Shown here piece by piece: positions 46,801 to 55,120 of a DNA stretch of 64,000 nucleotides. The position numbers were made by a program, and so were the translations under genes. How positions within the stretch are numbered: the first letter of the stretch is position 1; each line of letters begins with the position of its first letter. Source of the DNA: Tritrichomonas musculus (taxonomy: Eukaryota > Parabasalia > Tritrichomonadida > Tritrichomonadidae); NCBI GenBank assembly GCA_039105265.1, contig JAPFFF010000022.1:744001-808000 (forward strand), written 5' to 3'. The notes beneath the pieces are model-generated. The model saw only the letters and a program-made list of their open reading frames with translations. It was not told where the DNA came from and did not search any database.

Positions 46801-49800
46801 GATTTGAAAATAGCCAATATATGTTCGTTTATTTTTGCACTTACTTTGCCCACAATACTTTGTTGAATCTTCAAAGTCATGGCATAATCCTCGTCCAAAA
46901 TCCTTCCGTCATATAGAATTACATCTCCTATTTGATACAAATTAGCGTCATCGACATAAAATAAATAGTCTCCGTGTGTAGCGAATTTGACGCATCCGTT
47001 TTCTGAATCTACCTCTACAATGACACCAACAAATTCCTTCCATGAACCGTCTATGATTACTGAGCAAATACAGTCTGTGGTGTCTTCTGCTGTCGAACTG
47101 ACGAACATATTTTTTTGTTGGTCTCTTCTGTACACATGACCTGATAAAAATACTGGTTTTCCAATCTTATAGTCCGATATTTCTTCACCCGCTTCTATCG
47201 GGGCATAATGAGTAATTGTATTTGAGCCGTTTGATGATATTTTGCCAGAAACATATAAATTTGAATCAATTGTTGTATTTCTTGCTGAACCAAACATTTG
47301 AAATGACTGAAATCTATGACCATCAACAAATATAAATACTTCGCCAGTATCAGCAGCTTTTGAAGACCTATACATAAAGACAGAATTATATTTACTATCA
47401 TATCCAAAAGTAATTAAAGCAAGAGTATTAGCATCAATAGAACTAAAGAAACTTGCAATATTACTTTCGGTACTATTAACCGATAATGAACCATCATCAT
47501 TTTTTGCTACATATTTAGTCAAATCGACAGGTTCTGGAATTTCTGTTTTTAATGCGTATTTTCTTTCTGCTGTTGTTTTTGTTTCATAATTTGACAAATC
47601 GACAGGTTCAGGAATATCTGTTTTCAAAGCAAAAGTGTTCGACACATATCTTGAAGAATAAGCGTTTTTGTCTGTTGGTTCGATATTTTTGGTTATTGAA
47701 CATGATAAAATTTCCGGTGTTTCACCAGTTCCTGGATTGATTAATTCATGGCTGTGATACAGAATCCAAAGACCAGAACTACTTCCTTCCATACGCATTA
47801 TCTGAGAGGGTTGATCATCATCGTCGTCATTGTACGAATAATCTACATGAACATAATGAGCCGTATAAAAATTGTTTGATGAAACAATATCCAGTCCATA
47901 TTGCTCAATTATTTCATGATATTTGTCGTAATCCAAATCAGGAATTGTATTATTTTCAATTTTGAATTGAATCGTTGTTTGTCCCTCAATAATTTCAGGA
48001 ATCTCACTTTTTACTTGGTCAATAGCACGGGTCAATTCTGTTTTCTGAGCAAAATTATTTTTTACGAAATTTATATTTGGAATACAATATTCATCATAAA
48101 CTTCAGGTTTGTATGAATAACTTACAGACTCTAGGTCCACAACATAATTTCCGTTATATCTGAATGTTCCACCGTAATAGAAAAAGTATATAGAAAAAGT
48201 ATTTTCGCCTTTCTTGTAATGATAATATTCCGCGTCTTCACTATCATACAAATATTCTCCTGAAATATCTTCATTATTACAAGAGCCTTTCACAAAAAGA
48301 GATGATTTCTTTAATATGTCGCATAAATCTCTATCCAAATTTGTGATATAAGTTCTTTTATCCTCATCATTTGTTGTTCCATTTACGAATTTTGTAGCGA
48401 TTGATAATTCTTGAGATATTTTCTCAGTTGATAATATATCTGTTTTTAACACATATTTTCCATCCGCTTCTTTCTTTGAAATATATCCCGATAAATCGAC
48501 TGTTTTGAGCTGTTTCATATGATTATCTATCAATTTTTTGACTGCCTTTGCTGTAATCAGCTGTTTGTTAGTCAGTTCTTCGCCCAACAAAATCGGTTTC
48601 TGTTCTCTTGTCATCGACATAATCCAAGCAGCTGAAGGACAATTTTCTGCATATACATCTAAATACGGAACATTTATCCGAAAATCTTCATACTCTCCGT
48701 CTATTTTAATCTCCTCATTGTCATCAACTCCATAGCAAAGATATCGGAAACATTTCTTGTCAAACGCCTCTATTTCTTCAATAAATTCCAGCGCTGTTCG
48801 AATCTCTCTTGGAGCAGCAAGAACATCAACGTCCCGAACTATCGCCTCCGCTCCTTCCGAAACCTCTTCACCAGCAAAACAAAATCTTTTTACCTTTGAT
48901 ATTCCCTCTGCCGCCAACGATAAAAGCGCCTTTGGACCGCCCACAAAATTTACTGTGGCACCAGCTATACACACAACATCTTTGATATAATTAAACCAAT
49001 TTGTCTTGTTTTTCATATCGTTTAGTTGTTTTTGGAGGTTTGAATAGAGATTTTGCAGCTCAGATATTCTATTATTTGCTATATCTACTGTATTTCCCAA
49101 AGAATTTAGAACGAAAAGATGAGACTCAATATTTTCTCCAATAACAACGCCAGATGTCTGTATATTACAGTTTGTGTATAAAGTACTGCATGCTTCAGGT
49201 CTTGGTACGACAGAATAATACCCACATCCTGCTAGAAACTCAAAAGTATTTCCTCCTTCTTTATACGAAACATCTGGTATCGGAAAAAATACTTCTTTGT
49301 CAGAGGGCATATAAAGTATCAGGCCGTAAGGAGGATTCCCAATATCTATTCGGCTATTGTAGTGGAAAGGAATATATTTATAACAATTTTCTGAAACAAC
49401 TTTATAGCACGATTCTGACTCATAACTACTATGAGAATACCCAAATTCAGAGGTATATTCTATTCCGTTTATATTTAGACTTACCGAAAAATTACATGAC
49501 TCCTTCTTGGTACATTTCAGTAGAACACTCCAATATCCGTCTTTATCTTCGTATTTTGCCACTTCGCAATCGTTAAATGTACAAAGTCCTTTCTCAACAA
49601 TGACTTCAAAAGGATTTTTGTCGGAATAATTGTGTATCCAATTCCTTAGGACGTATCGATTTGTGTCGTTTTGCTCAATGAAAATTCCTTGATATGTATG
49701 TTTGAAGAACTCAGTTTCTCCTTTGATTGATTTGGAGCCAGGAATATTGTATGACAAATTATTGCCGACCCATTCATTATTTTGCTTTGTGAGTTTGAAA

Positions 49801-50609
49801 TCTGTACCAAATACCTCATCATGGAACTCAAAAGTTTGTCCATCTAAGAGCTTGTCAAATTCTTCGGTTCCGGGAATATAGCCCCAATCAGCATAATAAT
49901 ACTGTTCATTTTCTGTGGTCCCAAATGACTTCATCTCATAGAAATTCGGTAAAGGAGAAGTATAAAGTTTGAGACAATTTTCTGCATCGACATTATTACA
50001 TTTGATATTTATGAGGTTAGATTCCTTGTTTGAAATATATTGCTTAACCTTTCCTGTAAAGTTTATTTTCATAAAACCAGAAGTAAAGAGGTCAAAAGGA
50101 TTATCAAGAGATTCCTTACTCATATAAATTCGGGCGGATAATTCGTTTTCAATATAGGAAATTGCGTTATTTGAGTCGATTTTGGGATTCGTAAATTTGC
50201 CTGTTTTTGTGTCTATTTTTGCTTCCCCAAATGTTGAACAGTTTATTGTAAAAACATTTCCTGAATAGTCAGATGGAATATCTATTTTAATTTCCAAAAT
50301 ATTGTATTCGTCATTTTCTGCTTTCGACAAGGAGTTTAAATCAAGGGAATAGGCGTCAAGACCATCTTCATATGATAATTCATTAACTGAGCCAGGGGAC
50401 ATTTCCAAAGAGGTTATTCGTTCTTCATGGTTGATTAATTGAGATTTCAGAGAGATTCCTCCCAAATTTATATCTCCTCCAACGGTCAAATCTTGTTCTA
50501 TATCAGCTGTTTTGGCGCTTATTTCATCACAGTTTATTGAGGAAGGATTCTTTGAGCCACCCATAAATGCACCGTCTAAAGCGTTCTGTTTAGTCAGTAT
50601 TGCTGTCAT
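46797..50609 (-). CDS. Fibre-like structural protein (element E)
   Basis: The product is about 1270 aa from the preferred ATG at 50609 (MTAILTKQNALDGAF). The N-terminal 500 residues are strand-rich. A coiled coil (ISELQNLYSNLQKQLNDMKNK) and a Gly-rich hydrophobic segment (CIAGATVNFVGGPKALLSL) follow near 560-610. Then come phage-type repeats KYVLKTDI, FALKTDIPEPVDLSNY and KYALKTEIPEPVDLTKY, and a C-terminal domain with GRI, DYLFYVD and ILYDGRIL. It would form a vertex spike or attachment fibre. The C-terminal domain differs from that of the B homologue. It is open over its full length. Confidence 0.7.
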   Translation of the reverse strand: MTAILTKQNALDGAFMGGSKNPSSINCDEISAKTADIEQDLTVGGDINLGGISLKSQLINHEERITSLEMSPGSVNELSYEDGLDAYSLDLNSLSKAENDEYNILEIKIDIPSDYSGNVFTINCSTFGEAKIDTKTGKFTNPKIDSNNAISYIENELSARIYMSKESLDNPFDLFTSGFMKINFTGKVKQYISNKESNLINIKCNNVDAENCLKLYTSPLPNFYEMKSFGTTENEQYYYADWGYIPGTEEFDKLLDGQTFEFHDEVFGTDFKLTKQNNEWVGNNLSYNIPGSKSIKGETEFFKHTYQGIFIEQNDTNRYVLRNWIHNYSDKNPFEVIVEKGLCTFNDCEVAKYEDKDGYWSVLLKCTKKESCNFSVSLNINGIEYTSEFGYSHSSYESESCYKVVSENCYKYIPFHYNSRIDIGNPPYGLILYMPSDKEVFFPIPDVSYKEGGNTFEFLAGCGYYSVVPRPEACSTLYTNCNIQTSGVVIGENIESHLFVLNSLGNTVDIANNRISELQNLYSNLQKQLNDMKNKTNWFNYIKDVVCIAGATVNFVGGPKALLSLAAEGISKVKRFCFAGEEVSEGAEAIVRDVDVLAAPREIRTALEFIEEIEAFDKKCFRYLCYGVDDNEEIKIDGEYEDFRINVPYLDVYAENCPSAAWIMSMTREQKPILLGEELTNKQLITAKAVKKLIDNHMKQLKTVDLSGYISKKEADGKYVLKTDILSTEKISQELSIATKFVNGTTNDEDKRTYITNLDRDLCDILKKSSLFVKGSCNNEDISGEYLYDSEDAEYYHYKKGENTFSIYFFYYGGTFRYNGNYVVDLESVSYSYKPEVYDEYCIPNINFVKNNFAQKTELTRAIDQVKSEIPEIIEGQTTIQFKIENNTIPDLDYDKYHEIIEQYGLDIVSSNNFYTAHYVHVDYSYNDDDDDQPSQIMRMEGSSSGLWILYHSHELINPGTGETPEILSCSITKNIEPTDKNAYSSRYVSNTFALKTDIPEPVDLSNYETKTTAERKYALKTEIPEPVDLTKYVAKNDDGSLSVNSTESNIASFFSSIDANTLALITFGYDSKYNSVFMYRSSKAADTGEVFIFVDGHRFQSFQMFGSARNTTIDSNLYVSGKISSNGSNTITHYAPIEAGEEISDYKIGKPVFLSGHVYRRDQQKNMFVSSTAEDTTDCICSVIIDGSWKEFVGVIVEVDSENGCVKFATHGDYLFYVDDANLYQIGDVILYDGRILDEDYAMTLKIQQSIVGKVSAKINEHILAIFKS

Positions 50610-50623
50610 TTTTCTCAAAATAA

Positions 50624-50956
50624 ATGCCCAAGACATACTTCATTACCAAAAAGTACAACAATATTTTACCCTCAGAATTCACAAATTCATTGAATAAACG
50701 ATATATTTCCTTCCAATATTGTCGAGCTACTTGTAATGGATATCTGGACGGAGAAACAGAAATGCACGCTTCATTTATTCAAAGAGATGAGTACGAAGAT
50801 TCTCTTGTCTGGTACGCCAATTTGACTCCTCCAGACGATAATAGGAAATACGAATTTGTAGGGACAAAAAGAGAGTTTAGGATATGGTTCACAGACGCAG
50901 AAGGGAACGAAATAAAGCCTGATAACTTCACTGTTTTCTTGAAGTTAGAGTATTGA
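50624..50956 (+). CDS. Minor-capsid-like protein (element E)
   Basis: The 110-aa product matches the last 90 residues of the 164-aa B protein at 13349: YISFQYCRATCNGYLDGETEMHASF, then LVWYANLTPPDDNRKYEF, then IWFTDAEGNE..FTVFLKLEY. It lacks the longer N-terminal part of the B copy. It is divergent from the fibre gene, whose preferred start is 14 bp away. The conserved place between fibre and capsid supports a vertex or fibre-base role. Confidence 0.55.
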   Translation: MPKTYFITKKYNNILPSEFTNSLNKRYISFQYCRATCNGYLDGETEMHASFIQRDEYEDSLVWYANLTPPDDNRKYEFVGTKREFRIWFTDAEGNEIKPDNFTVFLKLEY

Positions 50957-51005
50957 GCATACGCAAAAAAATATTTTTTTAGATGAGGTCATAAGGACAA
51001 AGTCC

Positions 51006-51590
51006 CTAGGACTGTAAGTCATACTGTTTCTTGAAATTGGCATAATAAACACTGATATTTTGTCCATTATTATCTGTCATATGAACATATTTCAAACCAT
51101 TTTTTGATTCAATAACATGGAGTTTTCTGTATTGAATTCCGTTATAGAAATAGAAAATGTCGTTATGAAAATAGTAATTTTCGATTTCATGTTTTCCCTT
51201 TTTTGTTGAATAATCTGTCAGTTTAATTGCTTCATCTGGAATATCATCTAAATACTCGTATACCACTCCTTTACATGATGATTTATTTTTTTGATTTTGT
51301 GAAGGAGTTGCCCAACGAAGATTTTCGAGATGATAATTTTGCTTATTTTTGTCGCGATGGTCTACTTGAGATTTATGTTCTGGATCATCATTTTGTATAA
51401 ATTGTTTTGCGATAATAACATGTTTGAAATATGCTTTTTGATTCAATTTTATCTTTAAATATCCTTTATAATCGTGCCATTCTGAAATAATATAATGATT
51501 TGATTTCTTGCGAATTGTGAAAGGATATTGTGATAATATTTCATAGTCATTTTCGAAATCTTTAAGAGGGACAAATTCTATTGTTGCCAT
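51006..51590 (-). CDS. HNH homing-type endonuclease (element E)
   Basis: The 194-aa frame starts from MATIEFVPLKDF at 51590; a longer upstream extension overlaps the capsid gene and is unlikely. It has a NUMOD4-like start (EILSQYPFTIRKKSNHYIISEW) and an HNH core VDHRDKNKQNYHLENLRWATPSQNQ near residue 85-110, typical of phage HNH_3 endonucleases. It lies directly behind the capsid gene on the same strand, and the matching place in element B is empty. It is probably a free-standing selfish gene that joined the element; a role in processing DNA ends is possible. Confidence 0.8.
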   Translation of the reverse strand: MATIEFVPLKDFENDYEILSQYPFTIRKKSNHYIISEWHDYKGYLKIKLNQKAYFKHVIIAKQFIQNDDPEHKSQVDHRDKNKQNYHLENLRWATPSQNQKNKSSCKGVVYEYLDDIPDEAIKLTDYSTKKGKHEIENYYFHNDIFYFYNGIQYRKLHVIESKNGLKYVHMTDNNGQNISVYYANFKKQYDLQS

Positions 51591-51627
51591 TTGCGTTGAG
51601 GATAAAAAAATATTTAGAATAAATAAT

Positions 51628-53517
51628 TTACTCTTTTCCTGCTGGAACGCCAGTCTGATAATATTCGACTCCATTAACGCTCCAAGTGAAATATGTATCA
51701 GAACAGACCCAGGCTTCTGGTGACGGAGGATGCATGTTGGGATATTCTGGGTCGGGAATAAAGTATGTGTCATCATCGCCACGATACATTGGCTGACCTC
51801 TGAACGTAACGGTTATTGAAGTACTTCCAGTATCTATTCCGTCAAATACATAGCCTGCATTACTCCTTTCAAGTTGGAAGTTTATACCAAAAGATGTTCC
51901 GTCAGAGCGGCAATTTGTATATCGTTTTCCTGTTGCTGGGTCGTTTAATGGCTGTGTGAAAGAGTCTTCAAATTCTTGTGTGGCTTCTAAGGCTCCATCT
52001 AGTTCGTTTGCGATAAGCTGATGTTGATAAAATCTTGCAGCACAAGTATTGGCAAATTCAGTGTCTGGGTATGTTCTTTTATTGACTACAAGCTGGACAT
52101 TTTGATACATAATATTGTCGAAACAAGTAATGTCAGCAGGAGATTTTGGAAACATCATCGTGATATTTGTCGCATTTCTCAATGGAATTGACTTACTGAT
52201 TTCGAGACCGTTTACTTTGGCAGTTCCTTCGAAAATTTCTCTTGTAAGTTCCTGAGACGGAATCAATAAAGGAGTTTGTAATTCTCTGACAAGTCCTTGA
52301 TAAACATCTGGTTTGAGACCAAAACCTGCCAAATTTGAACGACCCAATTGAATAGTTCCTCCAAGGACATCCAAAGTAATTTTCTCTGTTTTGAGATTTA
52401 TATTCTCTGATTTTGTTGTGGCAAGTAAGGCGCCTTTCAATTCACTTTTGATAATTTTGACAGTATCTCCTGGATCCAATGGTTTGTCTGGATTAGCTGC
52501 TGCGATTAACTCTGCAAATTCTTTTTTATTGACATCATCTCTTGAAACTCCATATTTTGTAAATTCTTCGTCAGTATATCCGAAATTGATTGTTGGATGT
52601 TCCAAAACATCGTCATCATATACATTTGCGCCTTTGTATCTTTGGTACTCGATATGAAGTTTTTGGGAAGGAGTTGGTTTGGCAGAATAATGAGAAACAA
52701 TAACAGATGGACGGCCTATTTGTGTGAATTTTCTTGATATTGGGATGACAGCAGGCATTTCTTCAGCAATTTCTTTGTCTTCCAAAAATTGTAGAGTTTC
52801 CTTAACGATATTTGGATTGATTTGTGCCCAGACAAGAGCGCGTAAAGATGTTTTGACCTCTTCTTCTATCTCTCCGCAAATTGCGTTTGGATATAACTGC
52901 CATGCCTGAAGAGCAAGTTGGTCGACAAATGGGATGGTTAATTCAATGGTAAATTTATGTGGTTGTCCATCAGCAATATCCTTTAAATCGACATAACAAC
53001 CGCAAACAGATGGGGAGAATTGACTGACATTTTCCCAAGTTGAATGAGAATATTTTGATGTTGCTTTTGCATCACGAGGTTTGATGGAGTTATAGGCGAA
53101 AGATTCTCTTTGAAGTTCGTCTTGTCGATATGCGCCTAAGAGTTTATCATTTATCCAGAAGCGACAATCTTCATAAAATTCTACAGCATTCTTGAATCCG
53201 ACAAATATTTTCATCAATCCATTTGTGTCTGCAGATACGTCAATGGGCTGGGACAATTTAATGATGAAATCAAGGAGAATTGTGGTAAAAGACTTTTCAA
53301 TTTGGGTGATTGTATGGCCGGAATGAGATAATTTGATACGTGTTTTTGTGCCGACTGGGAGTGGGGCGTCTTTGTCTTTGAACTCTTCCATGACGAAAGA
53401 AAATGTATTGTCTCCTCCGTTTCTTTGAATGAGATTTCGTAATTTGGACTGGAAAAATGAGAGAACATCGCCTTCATCATTTCCTAAATTTTTGGTCTGT
53501 GCGTTGTAGTAGGTCAT
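51628..53517 (-). CDS. Major capsid protein, double jelly-roll type (element E)
   Basis: The 629-aa product aligns with both B capsid proteins: GNDEGDVLSFFQSKL, HTITQIEKSF, VGFKNAVEFYEDCRFW, SPSVCGCYVDL, PFVDQLALQAWQLYPN near 195, LAGFGLKPDVY, LRNATNITMMFP near 440, QLERSNAGYVFDGIDTGS near 555 and WVCSDTYFTWSV. An insertion at about residues 270-375 is special to E. It would assemble the hexons of an icosahedral particle. It is open over its full length. Confidence 0.88.
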   Translation of the reverse strand: MTYYNAQTKNLGNDEGDVLSFFQSKLRNLIQRNGGDNTFSFVMEEFKDKDAPLPVGTKTRIKLSHSGHTITQIEKSFTTILLDFIIKLSQPIDVSADTNGLMKIFVGFKNAVEFYEDCRFWINDKLLGAYRQDELQRESFAYNSIKPRDAKATSKYSHSTWENVSQFSPSVCGCYVDLKDIADGQPHKFTIELTIPFVDQLALQAWQLYPNAICGEIEEEVKTSLRALVWAQINPNIVKETLQFLEDKEIAEEMPAVIPISRKFTQIGRPSVIVSHYSAKPTPSQKLHIEYQRYKGANVYDDDVLEHPTINFGYTDEEFTKYGVSRDDVNKKEFAELIAAANPDKPLDPGDTVKIIKSELKGALLATTKSENINLKTEKITLDVLGGTIQLGRSNLAGFGLKPDVYQGLVRELQTPLLIPSQELTREIFEGTAKVNGLEISKSIPLRNATNITMMFPKSPADITCFDNIMYQNVQLVVNKRTYPDTEFANTCAARFYQHQLIANELDGALEATQEFEDSFTQPLNDPATGKRYTNCRSDGTSFGINFQLERSNAGYVFDGIDTGSTSITVTFRGQPMYRGDDDTYFIPDPEYPNMHPPSPEAWVCSDTYFTWSVNGVEYYQTGVPAGKE

Positions 53518-53587
53518 TTGATTTAATATAAAAATGACAATAAAGGAGTTGTAAAGTTTGTTATATGAACATTTTACTTAAAAGGAA

Positions 53588-53887
53588 ATGGCATTCGGAA
53601 GTTGGTTTAAAAACATCATTAACGGAGCAAAAAATGTAATCGGAAAAGCATTACCGGTACTGAAAAAAGGTGCTGAAATTGTGTCAAAAGTCGCTCCAGT
53701 ACTTGGCGGGGCGATAGGCGGACCTGTAGGAAATGTAATCAATAAAATAGGCGATTATGCGGGAAAATTTGCTGGGAATAAAGCGTTGGGAGTAAATGGA
53801 GCGGGGATAAGAAATAATAGTTGGTCTCAGCCTTTTGCAGGGCCAACAACTAATCCAGGAAGATTTGATATTCCTTTGTTGAAGTAA
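53588..53887 (+). CDS. MAFG-family protein, possible pVI-like (element E)
   Basis: The 99-aa product begins MAFGSWFKNIINGAKNVIG, a basic amphipathic helix, followed by a hydrophobic Gly-rich region (VSKVAPVLGGAIGGPVGNVI) and a polar tail. It is divergent from the capsid gene with 70 bp between starts. It is the counterpart of the B protein at 9233-9544, which is likewise next to capsid. The pattern resembles membrane-disrupting virion proteins such as adenovirus pVI. The function is inferred. Confidence 0.6.
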   Translation: MAFGSWFKNIINGAKNVIGKALPVLKKGAEIVSKVAPVLGGAIGGPVGNVINKIGDYAGKFAGNKALGVNGAGIRNNSWSQPFAGPTTNPGRFDIPLLK

Positions 53888-53919
53888 GATGAATTTTATT
53901 TGTGTTTATTGAAAAGGAA

Positions 53920-54312
53920 ATGAACGACATCAAAGTAATCGAGCCTATCTCAAAGCATACGAAAGAGTTTGATACAGTTGATGAATTCAATTTATACTAT
54001 AACAAGAATAAAGAAGAGATGGATAAACTTACGACGCATAAACTCAATAAATTATATCTCATAAAAGGGTATCGAATAACGAGAATCAAGAATGTGTTGA
54101 GTCTCAAAAAAATGAAGCAAAATGCACAATATGAAATTGACCTTGGCAACGAGCTAGATGAACTAAAAAAAGAGATACAGCAAATTCGTGAAATAACGAA
54201 GTTGGTAGAACCTATGAAAGAAACAATAAATAACATCATACATTTCTTAAATCCTCAGACTGATATAGAAGTTTCTCCCCCCTCTGATACCTGTACAATT
54301 AGGCAGGAATGA
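53920..54312 (+). CDS. Conserved coiled-coil protein beside the MAFG gene (element E copy)
   Basis: The product is 130 aa from ATG 53920; a GTG-started extension is less likely. The N-terminal IKVIEPISKHTKEFDTVDEFN and LTTHKLNKLYLIKGYRITRIK match the B protein at 8541-9053. A coiled coil follows (DLGNELDELKKEIQQIREI) and a short tail. It overlaps the end of the ATPase gene by 58 bp on the opposite strand. The function is unknown; it is always next to the MAFG protein. Confidence 0.65.
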   Translation: MNDIKVIEPISKHTKEFDTVDEFNLYYNKNKEEMDKLTTHKLNKLYLIKGYRITRIKNVLSLKKMKQNAQYEIDLGNELDELKKEIQQIREITKLVEPMKETINNIIHFLNPQTDIEVSPPSDTCTIRQE

Positions 54313-55070
54313 GAATCTGGATTGTAATTTTTTTCTTCAGACAATTGCCTGTACAAATTGTAGAACTCCTCAAAGTCCAAATTACTTGCTGATTGGGAAT
54401 AAATATAGTGTAGTTGTTGACGGTTGAAGCAAGGAAAAACGAACAAAGTTGTAATCTCATTTTTGATATGTGGTTTGATGCCTTTCCATCCTTGAATCAA
54501 TAAAAAGTAGGAAATATTTGTGTGTCTGCATCTTCGGAGCTGTTGGGAGAAAAACGATTCTTCGGACGAAAATAGTTTGTTGTTTGAAATATCATCAAAA
54601 AGTATCAGTGTATGGAGGAAATCTTTGCTGAAATCAGTAATATGAAGGACCTTAAACATATCATTTTTTTGTCCATCATCTAATCGTTCCTCCAATCCTT
54701 CTCGCTTGACAAGATAGTAGAGGTTTTTTGCAGCAATTAATTCAGTGATAAAATCGACGGCCATCTTCTCGGAAACGGTAATATATGGCATTTTGATGAG
54801 GTGTTTGAGAGATTGGAAACTCCTATCGTTTTCGTCACCATTTTTCGTGATATAGATTAGTAAGTGATGTGAGTCTAGAAGACTTATTTTAATAATTTCT
54901 TGGAGAGCAATGACAGTTTTTCCAGAATTTTGTTTCCCAACCACAACATTTACAGAGTTATATTTGATATGAATATCATCGTGAATTGGCTCGATTAAAG
55001 CACCCGATAAATTGTTTGCGTTTTGTTTCAGAGTTTCTGAGACAAGAGAATTTACGACTTTTAAACTCAT
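54255..55070 (-). CDS. A32-like DNA packaging ATPase (element E)
   Basis: The 271-aa product has Walker A GKQNSGKT at residues 45-52, a Walker B strand TLILFDDIS near 155, and FLLIQGWKGIKPHIKNEITTL near 190. It ends VQVSEGGETSISV. It is very similar to the B ATPase but lacks its charged N-terminal extension. It drives packaging of the element's DNA. TTATTTTTTTG lies 18 nt before the ATG. It is open over its full length. Confidence 0.88.
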   Translation of the reverse strand: MSLKVVNSLVSETLKQNANNLSGALIEPIHDDIHIKYNSVNVVVGKQNSGKTVIALQEIIKISLLDSHHLLIYITKNGDENDRSFQSLKHLIKMPYITVSEKMAVDFITELIAAKNLYYLVKREGLEERLDDGQKNDMFKVLHITDFSKDFLHTLILFDDISNNKLFSSEESFFSQQLRRCRHTNISYFLLIQGWKGIKPHIKNEITTLFVFPCFNRQQLHYIYSQSASNLDFEEFYNLYRQLSEEKNYNPDSHSCLIVQVSEGGETSISV

Positions 55071-55120
55071 TTATTCCCCAAAAGACTGCAAAAAAATAAG
55101 TGAAGATTTATTGGATTTTT

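Noticed and set aside
49154-49576. A 140-aa open frame on the plus strand
   Set aside because: Antisense to the open fibre gene of E, with no leader or homologue.
51591-51782. Longer start for the HNH gene
   Set aside because: The extension overlaps the 3' end of the capsid gene and has no family similarity; the ATG at 51590 follows a normal leader.
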